Below are positions 1 to 8,567 of a stretch of 36,551 nucleotides of DNA, in pieces. The stretch comes from Ignavibacteria bacterium. Its GTDB lineage: Bacteria; Bacteroidota; Ignavibacteria; Kapaibacteriales; UBA4661. Where the stretch lies: assembly GCA_947459425.1 (NCBI GenBank), contig CANHDJ010000035.1, positions 1 through 36,551 of the forward strand. The letters run 5' to 3'. The translations under genes and the position numbers were made by a program. Position 1 is the first letter of the stretch, and the number at the start of each line of letters is the position of its first letter. The notes under the pieces were generated by a model. It was not told the origin of the DNA and did no database searches. It saw nothing but the letters and a program-made list of their open reading frames with translations.

Positions 1-91
1 TGGCATCGTAGAGCGACTCGACCAGAGCGATCACGGCTTCTTCGCCTTGCTGGTATATCTGCGATATGTCCTTACGGCTGGGACGATTCAT
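1..91 (-). CDS. IS66-like transposase, N-terminal fragment (partial)
   Basis: An open frame starts at the ATG at 91-89 and runs off the left edge after 30 codons. The peptide starts MNRPSRKDISQIYQQ and continues with GEEAVIALVESLYDA. A short lead, then I-Y-x-x-G-x-E-A-V and a hydrophobic helix, is typical of the start of IS66/ISBst12 transposases, which go on into a leucine-zipper-like coil, a zinc-finger and a DDE domain. None of those later domains is inside the window, so the call rests on the N-terminal pattern plus the inverted-repeat-like end. A different DDE transposase family is possible but less likely. Confidence 0.65.
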   Translation of the reverse strand, partial: MNRPSRKDISQIYQQGEEAVIALVESLYDA

Positions 92-146
92 ATGACATTT
101 TGCTATGAAATTTTCATTCCATTTTTTTGATGACCTGACCAGTTAC
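1..146 (-). mobile_element. End of an IS66-family (ISBst12-like) insertion sequence, cut by the window edge
   Basis: Read on the minus strand, this segment starts with GTAACTGGTCAGGTCATC (146 down to 129), which has the GTAA start and general look of an IS66-type terminal inverted repeat. A transposase reading frame starts 55 bases inside. The boundary is supported independently: the neighbouring receptor reading frame changes from receptor sequence to unrelated sequence exactly here. IS66 elements normally duplicate 8 bp of target, which would be 147-154 (tttgggca). The other end lies outside the window, so the duplication cannot be checked. The short distance from the repeat to a TnpC-like frame suggests a one-gene ISBst12-type element rather than a three-gene tnpABC element. 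That subgroup call is inference. Confidence 0.72.
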
Positions 147-999
147 TTTGGGCATACAATATCGAAAGGAGATTAGAAATGGAGATACTGATTTGCAAAA
201 TCCGCCCGTTAAAGTTTTCAATATTAAACCACAAATATTCCGTCGGGATACCGTGCAAACTCAAAAGCGCAAGCATACTTGCTGCCCCATGCAAAGCAAA
301 GTAACCGTAAATAGCCGTTCGCGTACTAAAAAAGAGCATCACATTCAAGGCAATAATGCACAGAATTGCTCCCCAAATACAACCATAAAAATTACTATCG
401 CGGCGCTCTTGTTCGGTAAATTCGTTATGCGGAAACAACATCAGATGGAAAATCATCGGTAACGACCCCACTGCTCGCACGTAATAGGTTTTTTCCTCAT
501 ATCCCTGTAATCTGAGCGTAAAAACGGGATGCCGGGTTTTCATCGCACGCTGCTCAATGAAAATACCATTCCCCGACCAGTACTCACGGAAATTTCCATG
601 CTCATCGGGTTCGTAAAGCGCGACAGAATCAAGGAGTATTGAGCCAATATCCAGTACGCGCTCTATTTGCCCTGGAAGTGTATTTTTGATGTGAACACGA
701 AGCCAGACAACATCGGTGGTGTAGCCCAAATTGGGATACAACGATGAAAAGGTTTGAAATTGATTGGCATATTCGTCTTGGGTGATTTCCTGAACGCCCA
801 ACTGATGCGACGCAGTACGAAGAAACCGCACATCCCGACCAATAGCCTGTACCGCCGTCGGCTCAGAAATGAGTGTTATCACTTGTCCGCCTTGTTGCGC
901 CACTAAAAACATTGGAACAAGAAAAACAAACAATAATGCGGTTCCGCAAGCATATCGGTAAGCCATACGATATTGGTGAATGAGCATGAAAAATGCCAT
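103..999 (-). pseudogene. 7TMR-DISM sensor receptor, 3' end removed by IS66-type insertion
   Basis: The remaining protein has a signal peptide or signal anchor (about residues 12-35, ending VAQQ). A periplasmic 7TMR-DISM extracellular-2 domain follows (about 45-200, with the family pattern VVWLRVHIKNTLP). The first helices of a 7TMR-DISM membrane domain come next (from NFYGCIWGAILC). The frame then enters the insertion sequence: the last 15 residues, SNWSGHQKNGMKIS with the junction codon, are encoded by IS bases 105-146, and a stop follows. Members of this family normally complete seven membrane helices and carry a C-terminal histidine kinase, GGDEF or other output domain, so this copy should be inactive. 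I chose the ATG at 999, 38 bases after the kinase stop, because upstream ATGs overlap the kinase gene. It appears to be the last gene of a leftward run after the TPR kinase, which may have been its partner. Confidence 0.85.
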
Positions 1000-1037
1000 G
1001 CGGAGTGTGGTGAAGAGAGACAATTTGGTAGTAGAAA

Positions 1038-3083
1038 TCACAAAATTTCCGCAACAGGCAAGCGCACAATAAACGTTGCTCCTTGCCCATACTCGGACTC
1101 GCACCAAACCTGACCGTACATCATTTCGACTAACTGCTTGACGATTGACAAGCCCAAACCCGTGGAGTCCTCACCAGCAGTCGGACGGGCAGAAAGTTTG
1201 GTGAATTTGCCAAAAAGCAATGTTTTATCCTGCTCGGTCAATCCTTGTCCTTCGTCCTGCACTTCAAGACGAATATACTTGCTGGTTCGTTTTGCCATAC
1301 CAGAATTTTCGAGAGATTCCCGAAAAAGTCGCACAACAACATTCTTTCCCATTGGGCTGTATTTCACAGCATTGGAAACAAGATTATCAATCACCTGCGA
1401 CGTTAATTGTGCATCGGCAAATGCCATAAACTCCGCTTCAATACTCTGTTCCAATGATTCAGACTGCGAGGTTGTCGTCAAAATCAACCGAATATTTTTT
1501 GCTTTTGCCGCTTCGACATAATTCTGCACGGCGGTCTCAAGGATGAGCGCAACATTGAAATTCGCGGTGTGCATCACTATACTGCCGTCCTCAATCGCAT
1601 TAACATCCAAAAGGCTCTTGACCAGTTGAAACATTCGATCTGCCGTTTCTGCAACGCGGTGAGAAATTAGGGCGATTTCCTCTGTCGGCAGATTGGGCGC
1701 ATCTATCGCTAAGAACTCTGCTAAACCACGAATGCTTGTCAAAGGATTTTTCAGGTCGTGGGCGGCAATCCGCATAAATTGGGATTTTTCTTCATTCAAA
1801 TTGACAAGATGTTGATTCTTCTGTTGTAATTCACTATTGATGGTCGCAATTTCCTCCGATTGTCGCTCCATCATGCTGCGCTGCTCCAGAATTTCAACAT
1901 TCTGCGATTGCAACTGCCGATTCACGCTGCGCATTTGCAAATATGACCGCCAAAGCAACAATCCAGCGAGTATCACAACCGCAATCCCGCCAAGAAGCGC
2001 ATTCCGTGTGGTTTGCTGAATTTCACTGTCTTTCGTCAGTAAACTAATCTGTACCGTCTGCTCACGCGACTCCAATTCACGCTGCATCGTGGCAATCTGA
2101 CGGGCGCTTTCTTGATTGAACAAACTATCTTGATACAGCGCCACCAACGATTGATACCGATATGCCTGTTCAAAATTCTTCATCGTTGCGTACAAATGCT
2201 GATAGCCTTGATACGCATCTTTCATGCGAAAGCGCATATTTGCACGAAGCGACACGGCTAATGAGGAATCCAAATATATTTGCGCCTGACCAAATTGTTT
2301 CAAGTCTGTGTAAAAATACCCTAACAAATTGTAGAAACGCGAATTTGACACGGCGTTTTCAGGATAACGGGTGACAACAGTCAGTGCCTTGTGGAAATAA
2401 TCCTCTGCGGTCGCGTAATCCCCCTTGCGCCGCGCTATATCCCCCAAATGTGACAGCGCAAAAGTTTGTATCGTGCTGACGTTGTACTGATTTGCCAACG
2501 CAAGTGCTTTTTTTGAATATGCTTGTGCAAGATTTAGATTGCCCATTTGAAGATAAGCGTAGCCAATATTCGACATCGAAGCGGCGTACCTGTCCATTTT
2601 TCCCAAGTGGAGAAACATCGGTTCGGCACGCTGATAAAACTGGAGTGCATTGCCAAAATCCCCTTGCTCAAAGTAGCAAATACCGAGACCGTTCCAGACA
2701 TTCGCCAGCCCTAGTGAATCATTCAGCTCTTCAAACAACGGAACGGCACGAAGATAATATCCCGTCGCATCGGCTAATTTTCCCAACCGTTGATAGGCAA
2801 AGCCAATATTTCGACACGCATCGGCAATGCCCTTTTTGTAGTTTGACTTTTCCGCAGCCGCAAGCCCTTGTTTCCCATACACCATAGCGCTGTCAGCCAG
2901 ATAGGCATTATAAGCAAAACTCAGATTATTCAAAAGATTTGTAAAAGCAGTATCCTCAGTCTTCGGTCGCTCCAATGCAGATCGCAAGGAGTCAATCTGC
3001 AAGGGCTGTGTACTGGCGTACTCAGGGCAAATGCACCAGAGTAGTAAGACGATCCAACAACAGCCATGCAGCGTGAATTTCAT
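1038..3083 (-). CDS. TPR-containing sensor histidine kinase
   Basis: This 681-residue membrane kinase has a signal peptide (1-25) and a periplasmic stack of about seven tetratricopeptide repeats (about 50-315). One transmembrane helix lies at about 361-378 and a coiled coil at about 385-432. The HisKA domain carries the phospho-accepting His442 in RIAAHDLKNPLTS. The HATPase domain shows the N box (DNLVSNAVKY, 566-575), G1 box (DEGQGL, 610-615), F box (LFGKFTKL) and G2 box (TGLGLSIV, 641-648). All residues needed for autophosphorylation are present. There is no receiver domain and no response regulator gene nearby, so the partner is unknown. TPR kinases of this layout are common in Bacteroidota. 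The gene starts 39 bases after recN and precedes the truncated DISM receptor, consistent with one transcript. Confidence 0.93.
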   Translation of the reverse strand: MKFTLHGCCWIVLLLWCICPEYASTQPLQIDSLRSALERPKTEDTAFTNLLNNLSFAYNAYLADSAMVYGKQGLAAAEKSNYKKGIADACRNIGFAYQRLGKLADATGYYLRAVPLFEELNDSLGLANVWNGLGICYFEQGDFGNALQFYQRAEPMFLHLGKMDRYAASMSNIGYAYLQMGNLNLAQAYSKKALALANQYNVSTIQTFALSHLGDIARRKGDYATAEDYFHKALTVVTRYPENAVSNSRFYNLLGYFYTDLKQFGQAQIYLDSSLAVSLRANMRFRMKDAYQGYQHLYATMKNFEQAYRYQSLVALYQDSLFNQESARQIATMQRELESREQTVQISLLTKDSEIQQTTRNALLGGIAVVILAGLLLWRSYLQMRSVNRQLQSQNVEILEQRSMMERQSEEIATINSELQQKNQHLVNLNEEKSQFMRIAAHDLKNPLTSIRGLAEFLAIDAPNLPTEEIALISHRVAETADRMFQLVKSLLDVNAIEDGSIVMHTANFNVALILETAVQNYVEAAKAKNIRLILTTTSQSESLEQSIEAEFMAFADAQLTSQVIDNLVSNAVKYSPMGKNVVVRLFRESLENSGMAKRTSKYIRLEVQDEGQGLTEQDKTLLFGKFTKLSARPTAGEDSTGLGLSIVKQLVEMMYGQVWCESEYGQGATFIVRLPVAEIL

Positions 3084-3122
3084 ATCGAATATTTCCTCAA
3101 GACAAACAATAAATCACCAGAG

Positions 3123-4835
3123 TTATTCAGCGTGAACCAGTTCCCGTGCGCTTTCCAGCGCTGCATTCGTAATTTCCTCGCCGCTTAATAGCCGCGCTAC
3201 TTCGTAAATGCGCTCTTCTTCATTCAAAATCACCGCCGAAATTCGAGTGCTGGTACTGGTTTGGCGCTTTTCGACCATGATGTGTGTGTCGGCAAAAGCG
3301 GCAATTTGCGGTTGGTGCGTGATAGCGATAATTTGGGGATGTTTCGAGAGTTCTTTCATCGTTTTGCCAACCTTTTGCGCAATGCGTCCGCTAATGCCTG
3401 TATCAATTTCATCAAACACCATCATCGGCAGACGGTCGGATTCGGCGAGGGCGGCTTTGAGCGAGAGCATCACGCGGGAAATCTCACCCCCAGAGGCAAT
3501 ACGCGCCATCGGCTTGAGTTCTTCGCCCGGATTGGCGGCTATCAAAAACTCGACCTTTTCTGCACCATTCGGATACGCAACGACGCGCTCTGCATCCAAC
3601 AGCACAAACAACGCATCATTACTCGTCCCAACGGCAACCTCACGCGAAAAATTCACCGCAAAACGAATATGCGGCATACCGAGATTTTGCAGCGTGGCGA
3701 TAATCGTTTTTTCAATTTTGGCAGCTACTTTCTTGCGATGTTCCGACAGTGTTTGTGCGGCTTTCGCCAAGGACAGGCGTGTTTGTTCAATCGCTTTGCT
3801 GAGGCGCTCTTGAGCGGCTTCGACGTTTTCCGTCAGTTCTGCATCGCTTTTCAATTCTTCCCATTTTGCAAAAAGTTCCTCCGCACCGCCATATTTCTTG
3901 CGGAGACGCGAGAGTTGCTGCAATCGATAACGAATTTCTTCCAAACGTTCCGGCTGAAATTCAATATTATCGCGGTAGCTTTGGGAAAATTTGGCAATCT
4001 CGCCCACAACAGCGATTGCCGACTGACATTCGCTGCGGTATTCGGCAAATTCTTTATCAATCTGCGCGAGTTCATCCAAAATATTTTTTGCCGTTGCAAG
4101 CCGATCACGCACGGAATCTTCGTCATCGTAAAGAAGCGCAGCCAGGCGGTAGGTGAGGTCGTGAAGCTGCTCGGCATTCTCACGCAGCGCAAGTTCTTGT
4201 TCGAGGCTTTCTTCTTCGCCTTGTTGTGGATTGACTTGGGTGATTTCTTCTAATTGAAAACGGCGAAATTCCGACTGTTCGCGCAACGCCTGTTCGCGCG
4301 AGGCAAGTTCGGAGCGCTCTTGAATCTGGCGTTTGAGCAGAGAAAAATGTTCCTGGTATTTTTCTAAACGCGACACCACCCCTTCAAAATTATCAATAAA
4401 ATTCACGTGTGCTTCGGCGCGAAGCAAGGATTGATGCTCGTGCTGCCCGTGAAAATCCACCAATTGCGCACCAACTTCGCGCATAACGCCGACAGCAACG
4501 GGCGAATCGTTGACGAACGACCGCGACGTGCCTTTTTCCGAGATTTCGCGGCGCAAAAGCAGACTTTCGCCATCATGCTCAATCTCGTGTTCTTGCAATA
4601 GGGGTTGGATATATTTATTGCCCGCGATAAGGAAATTTCCCTCAATCACGGCTTTGGATGCGCCTTTGCGGACATATTCCGCCGAACCGCGCTCGCCAAA
4701 AAGCAACAAAAGCGCATCAACAATAATGGATTTGCCAGCACCAGTCTCGCCGGTGATAATATTTAAGCCGCGTCCAAGTTCGAGGTCGAGTTCTTCGATA
4801 AGCGTGAAATGACGAATGGTCAAGCGTTGAAGCAT
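3123..4835 (-). CDS. recN: DNA repair ATPase RecN
   Basis: RecN is an SMC-like ATPase that acts with RecA in double-strand break repair. The 570-residue protein has an N-terminal half ATPase with Walker A GETGAGKS (29-36) and the RecN-typical DFHGQHEHQSLL segment (127-138). A long charged coiled-coil region follows. The C-terminal half has the ABC signature ASGGEISRVMLS (447-458), Walker B MMVFDEIDTGISG (from 471) and the H-loop ITHQPQIAA. Length matches the family (about 550-570). The open frame extends 80 codons further upstream, but that extension is lysine/arginine-rich, has no family match and overlaps the upstream gene region. The ATG at 4835 gives the standard start MLQRLTIRHFTLIEE. 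It lies 121 bases after the TMTC-like gene. Confidence 0.95.
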   Translation of the reverse strand: MLQRLTIRHFTLIEELDLELGRGLNIITGETGAGKSIIVDALLLLFGERGSAEYVRKGASKAVIEGNFLIAGNKYIQPLLQEHEIEHDGESLLLRREISEKGTSRSFVNDSPVAVGVMREVGAQLVDFHGQHEHQSLLRAEAHVNFIDNFEGVVSRLEKYQEHFSLLKRQIQERSELASREQALREQSEFRRFQLEEITQVNPQQGEEESLEQELALRENAEQLHDLTYRLAALLYDDEDSVRDRLATAKNILDELAQIDKEFAEYRSECQSAIAVVGEIAKFSQSYRDNIEFQPERLEEIRYRLQQLSRLRKKYGGAEELFAKWEELKSDAELTENVEAAQERLSKAIEQTRLSLAKAAQTLSEHRKKVAAKIEKTIIATLQNLGMPHIRFAVNFSREVAVGTSNDALFVLLDAERVVAYPNGAEKVEFLIAANPGEELKPMARIASGGEISRVMLSLKAALAESDRLPMMVFDEIDTGISGRIAQKVGKTMKELSKHPQIIAITHQPQIAAFADTHIMVEKRQTSTSTRISAVILNEEERIYEVARLLSGEEITNAALESARELVHAE

Positions 4836-4956
4836 TGGTGAGCTATCAAGAGTGGAAGAAGGTTCGCCAAATGAGTTGTTTCGGCAGAAAAAGCCAAGCC
4901 GCAAAGTTATGAAAAGTTTGCGTGATTTCCTGCGGTGATTTTTGTCTTTTCGGGGT

Positions 4957-7083
4957 TTACCGTGCTTGCCGAAGCATTTTCTGTGCCAGCGCATTGGCGG
5001 GATTGATGCGCAGCGCCTCTTGAACAGCCTGAAGGGCCTCTTGTGGCTTTTCTTGGCGGGATTTGACAAGAGCAATATTCAGCCACGCAATATCGGCAGC
5101 CGCGCCAAACTGCGTTGCGGACTGATATGCCGCCAATGCTGTTTCCAAGCGGTTCGCACGGAGTTCCGCATTGCCGCGCTCAATAGCTTCTTGCGCAGAG
5201 CAGAGCGCCAAACGCTGATTCACAATATTGTCGTAAGGATTCAGTGCCACTGCCTTCTGCAAGTAGGGAAGCGCCTCCGCGTAGCGCTGACGACGGGCAT
5301 AAACCGACCCGATATTCGCTAATGCTAATGCCGGCTCACGATTGTAGGACAATGCCTCGCGGTAATGCGCCAGCGCCGAATCGAACAACACAGAATCGCC
5401 TTCTGTGGCGCGTCGGAGCGCTGTGTGTCCGCGAAACATCGCCCAATCGTGCTTGTACTCGCGGTTTTCCGGCTCATGCTCTAATGCTTCCACATAATAC
5501 TGCCGTGCCGAATCGCCAAGCGGCGTGTCTTCTTGCGGGGCGTAGCGCTCGAAGTAGAGCGCAAGCGTGTAATAGCCACGTCCGTAGGCAGGAGCAAGCG
5601 TCGTGAGCGCAGAAGCACTTGCGTACACATCCCGCAAATAGGCGCGGCGGCGCGTGGAATCGGTCTCGTCCTTCGCCCGCAAAAGCGATTCCAGCGTGAA
5701 CGAGGCTTGCGCCTTGATACTGCGCGGGGTGTCCTCAACGGCAGCACGAACAATATCGTAAGAACTGCGCCAATCGGGAATACGCTCCAGCGTCCGAACC
5801 ACAGAGACAAGCGCGATAGCGCCCATAAACACGATAAATGCTTTTTCCCAAAATTCTGCTGAGTACTTCAGCGCTCCAAAACGCTCACGGAGAAAATCCA
5901 CAACCCAAGCGAAATTAAAAAAGCCCGCCGTTACCGCCAGCGAAAAGCCCACCGAGGGCAAAAACATAAAGCGGTCTGCCATTGCCGAGCCGGAATAGAC
6001 AACGAGGTTTGACGCGATAGACATCGTGGCGGTCATCCAGAGCAAGCCCAGTGCGGGGCGGTTGTCAGTCGGGTTATTGGAGCGGATGTACCACACGCCG
6101 TGCGCCACCAACGCAATGATAAGTACAAGCACCAATGCGGGTTGCCAGCCCCAACCTATCGGCTCAATAACGCGATAACCGTAATCGAAGGACATCGTGC
6201 TTGGGGAGAGAAGTTTCAGCGAATATGCGCCCAGCACGGTAATTTTGGTCGGCAAAAGTTGTCCCTGTGCGGCATTGGCGTAAGGATTATTCATGAGCGA
6301 TGTGAAATTCACATCGTCAGCGCTCCAATCCGCAATGCGCAAACTCAGAAGCAGCCACGCAAGCGCCACACCGCAGAGACCGCCAAAGGCAGCAGCAATG
6401 CGCTTTTTGTCGGCACGAGGCATTTGCACAACCCATGCGGCAAGGGGAAATATCGGGAGCATGGTCACAGCATTTTCCTTTGCAAGCAAAGCGAGAAAAA
6501 ATGCAGCAAAAGCGCCCAGAAGCCGCTTGACATCATGCGTTTGGACATACCCCAACACAAGCCACAACGCGGTCATGGAGCAGAGCAGCGCCAAAAGTTC
6601 GTCGCGGCTCTTGATATTGCAAACAACCTCCGTATGAAGCGGGTGCGCAGCAAAAAGCAGCGCTGCAACAAACGGCAGAAGAGCATGAATACTCGTTCCA
6701 ATCGGCAAAAATACCGCAAAGACCACAAGTACCGCCATCGCATAGAGCAGAGTATTCGTGGCATGGCGCAGGACGGCATTATTTCCTGCAATCTGGTATT
6801 CGATGGCAAACGTAATAAGTGAAAGCGGGCGGTATGCACTTCGTTGCTTGGCAGAGCGCATAATAGCGGGCTGCCCGTCGGGGGAGAATGTTCCGGTAAA
6901 CGTCGTGGCAGTGCTGAGAATCTCCGGGATGCCCGCTAAACCTTTGATGACCGAAGGTTGGCGCAGCACCATTTCGCCATCGTCCAGCACGTAGTCGAAA
7001 CGGAGCGTTTGGGCGTAGAGTAGAAGCGAGAAAAGAGTAAGAATAAGGGCTTGTAAGCGCGTATTGGCGGCAAATGTTTTCAT
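4957..7083 (-). CDS. TMTC-like multi-pass membrane protein with C-terminal TPRs (putative GT-C glycosyltransferase)
   Basis: This 708-residue protein has about ten hydrophobic segments in the first 440 residues, then tetratricopeptide repeats to the end (for example ALANIGSVYARRQRYAEALPYL). The first loop after membrane segment 1 carries an acidic pair (FDYVLDD, Asp34-Asp35) and, further on, YRPLSLITFAIEY and the H-x-x-N-T-L-L-Y motif. This arrangement is seen in TMTC-type proteins and related GT-C enzymes that transfer sugars from polyprenyl-phosphate donors. Glycosyl transfer to exported proteins is therefore the likely role, but substrate and donor cannot be read from sequence. It is the first gene of the leftward run before recN. 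No sugar-biosynthesis gene lies beside it. Confidence 0.75.
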   Translation of the reverse strand: MKTFAANTRLQALILTLFSLLLYAQTLRFDYVLDDGEMVLRQPSVIKGLAGIPEILSTATTFTGTFSPDGQPAIMRSAKQRSAYRPLSLITFAIEYQIAGNNAVLRHATNTLLYAMAVLVVFAVFLPIGTSIHALLPFVAALLFAAHPLHTEVVCNIKSRDELLALLCSMTALWLVLGYVQTHDVKRLLGAFAAFFLALLAKENAVTMLPIFPLAAWVVQMPRADKKRIAAAFGGLCGVALAWLLLSLRIADWSADDVNFTSLMNNPYANAAQGQLLPTKITVLGAYSLKLLSPSTMSFDYGYRVIEPIGWGWQPALVLVLIIALVAHGVWYIRSNNPTDNRPALGLLWMTATMSIASNLVVYSGSAMADRFMFLPSVGFSLAVTAGFFNFAWVVDFLRERFGALKYSAEFWEKAFIVFMGAIALVSVVRTLERIPDWRSSYDIVRAAVEDTPRSIKAQASFTLESLLRAKDETDSTRRRAYLRDVYASASALTTLAPAYGRGYYTLALYFERYAPQEDTPLGDSARQYYVEALEHEPENREYKHDWAMFRGHTALRRATEGDSVLFDSALAHYREALSYNREPALALANIGSVYARRQRYAEALPYLQKAVALNPYDNIVNQRLALCSAQEAIERGNAELRANRLETALAAYQSATQFGAAADIAWLNIALVKSRQEKPQEALQAVQEALRINPANALAQKMLRQAR

Positions 7084-7421
7084 GGAACATTGTGGGAACA
7101 GTGGTGCGAATGAGGCTTCCGAAGGGAATGTAGGTGTTGTTTTGACGGCGCAAATTTGCGGAAATCCTCAGAAATAGCCAAAAGAAAGCATCAATCAGCA
7201 TTTGCGACCACACCGAAGCACCCTGCCGTGAGCGGCGGAACAACTATCCACCATCATTTTCTCCGGCAGGGACGCGAAGGGCATAATCTAGCGCATAGCG
7301 ATAACAATAACCCCAATGGGTAGCGGAACCGAAGCAGTGGTCATACGGCACGATGCAGCAAAAGAGAGGTCTTGCCAATATCTCCTACAAATGTCGTATT
7401 GTTTCTGTGAAGAGACAAGGT

Positions 7422-7455
7422 TTTTGGGGTGGAACGTTGTCATTTTGGGGTAGAA
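7422..7455. repeat. Two direct repeats with 21-bp period upstream of panC
   Basis: TTTTGGGGTGGAA at 7422-7434 and TTTTGGGGTAGAA at 7443-7455 differ at one base and start 21 bp apart, two helical turns. The spacing would place two bound proteins on one DNA face. They lie about 130 bp upstream of the putative panC promoter. An operator role is inference. Confidence 0.4.
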
Positions 7456-7563
7456 TGCAGAAGAGCGGGTAAAAAGGAGGTAGAATCGTGCGCAAGTCCG
7501 CACTTTTCCGCCTCGCTCAAAACAACAAGCAAAAAAACGGTGGCTTGTCGTCAAAAAAGATTG

Positions 7564-7571
7564 TACTTTTG
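7564..7571 (+). promoter_or_regulatory. Candidate Bacteroidota-type -7 element for panC
   Basis: TACTTTTG fits TAnnTTTG exactly, and the same octamer occurs in the two better promoters at 25738 and 34950. The expected -33 TTTG is missing at 19-21 bp spacing (the closest TTG, 7546-7548, leaves only 15 bp), so this is a weaker call. A start near 7578 would leave a leader of about 65 bases before panC. Confidence 0.42.
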
Positions 7572-7641
7572 TGGTACGCATTCAAGCGGCTAGACACAAA
7601 TGCCGACAAGCGTATAATTATCAAAATCTTACGAGCTTTTT

Positions 7642-8487
7642 ATGCAAAATATTACCTCCGCACAAGCAATGCAACATTTGGTATTGGCAGCCCGCCGGAA
7701 GGGGCAGCGCATTGGCGTTGTGCCGACGATGGGTTTTTTGCATGAAGGTCATGCCTCGCTTATCCGCGAAGCCCGTACGGTGAGTGATATGGTCATTACG
7801 ACGATTTTTGTGAATCCTCTTCAATTTGCACCCAACGAAGATTTTACGCGCTATCCGCGTGATTTGGATCGCGATACTCGTCTGGCAGAAAGCGCAGGGT
7901 GCGATGTCCTTTTTACACCGACTCCAGAGGAAATCTATCCGCACGGCTTTCAAACAACCATTTCCGTTGGCGGCGTAACAGAGCCGTTTGAAGGGGTTTT
8001 CCGCCCAACGCATTTTGACGGTGTTGCGACGGTTGTTGCCAAACTTTTCCATCTTACGCAGCCCGACAAGGCGTTTTTTGGACAAAAAGATTACCAGCAA
8101 TGTATGGTCGTCAAAAAAATGGTTTCCGACCTTGCTATGCCTCTTGAAATTGTCATTTGTCCGACGCTCCGCGAAACCGATGGACTGGCAATGAGTTCGC
8201 GGAATGTGTATCTTTCGGCAGAAGACCGCCAAAAAGCAACGGTTCTTTTTCAAGCGCTGCAAGCGGCGAAAACACTGATTCAAAGCGGTGAGCGGCGCAG
8301 AACAATTCTCGAAGAGGCACTCAAAACAACGATTCTACACCAAAGCGGTATTACGATTGACTACGCCGCCGCCGCCGATAGCAAAACACTGGCACAGCCC
8401 GATGAATTTTCACCGGAGCAAGCAGTGGTGCTGCTTCTGGCAGTGCGACTCGGTACGACGCGGTTGATTGATAATCTTGTTGTTTGA
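7642..8487 (+). CDS. panC: Pantothenate synthetase (pantoate-beta-alanine ligase)
   Basis: PanC joins pantoate and beta-alanine with ATP through a pantoyl-adenylate, the last step of pantothenate (vitamin B5, CoA) synthesis, in the cytoplasm. The 281-residue protein has the family motifs in order: PTMGFLHEGH (28-37, ATP-binding HIGH-like), FVNPLQF (56-62), RYPRDLDRD (70-78), FGQKDYQQ (146-153) and the KMSKS-like RETDGLAMSSRN (177-188). Length matches the usual 280-285. No Shine-Dalgarno sequence is visible before the ATG. panB and panD are not in the window. The menE-like gene follows 80 bases downstream on the same strand. Confidence 0.97.
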   Translation: MQNITSAQAMQHLVLAARRKGQRIGVVPTMGFLHEGHASLIREARTVSDMVITTIFVNPLQFAPNEDFTRYPRDLDRDTRLAESAGCDVLFTPTPEEIYPHGFQTTISVGGVTEPFEGVFRPTHFDGVATVVAKLFHLTQPDKAFFGQKDYQQCMVVKKMVSDLAMPLEIVICPTLRETDGLAMSSRNVYLSAEDRQKATVLFQALQAAKTLIQSGERRRTILEEALKTTILHQSGITIDYAAAADSKTLAQPDEFSPEQAVVLLLAVRLGTTRLIDNLVV

Positions 8488-8498
8488 CGTGGAAGGAA

Positions 8499-8534
8499 GC
8501 GAGTATCTCGCTGCTTTGAGCGAGGCTATCGCTC
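8499..8534 (+). repeat. Two small adjacent hairpins between panC and the menE-like gene
   Basis: GCGAG-TAT-CTCGC (8499-8511) and GAGCGA-GGCTA-TCGCTC (8518-8534) are perfect short hairpins in tandem. No T-run follows, so a simple terminator is unlikely. They could slow transcription or protect one part of a panC-menE message. Confidence 0.35.
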
Positions 8535-8567
8535 TCCGCCAGAAACCCATCACAACCCCAAACGCCC

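Larger units (their letters stand above)
7084..7641. other. 558-bp gap between divergent TMTC-like and panC genes
   Basis: No convincing gene was found. A 97-codon minus-strand frame (7288-7581) has no recognisable domain and no start signal, and is not called. Visible structure: inverted arms CCCTGCCG (7221-7228) and CGGCAGGG (7264-7271), and a two-copy direct repeat TTTTGGGGTRGAA (7422 and 7443, period 21). A purine-rich AAAAAGGAGGTAGAA lies near 7470-7485, and a perfect -7 promoter element lies at 7564. It probably holds promoters for both flanking genes. Confidence 0.5.

Noticed and set aside
4836-5075. An 80-codon upstream extension of recN
   Set aside because: It is very rich in Lys/Arg, has no RecN counterpart and overlaps the preceding gene; the ATG at 4835 gives the normal length and start.
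7288-7581. A 97-codon minus-strand frame in the gap before panC
   Set aside because: No domain, no ribosome site and no promoter. Its composition looks random and it overlaps the panC promoter region.
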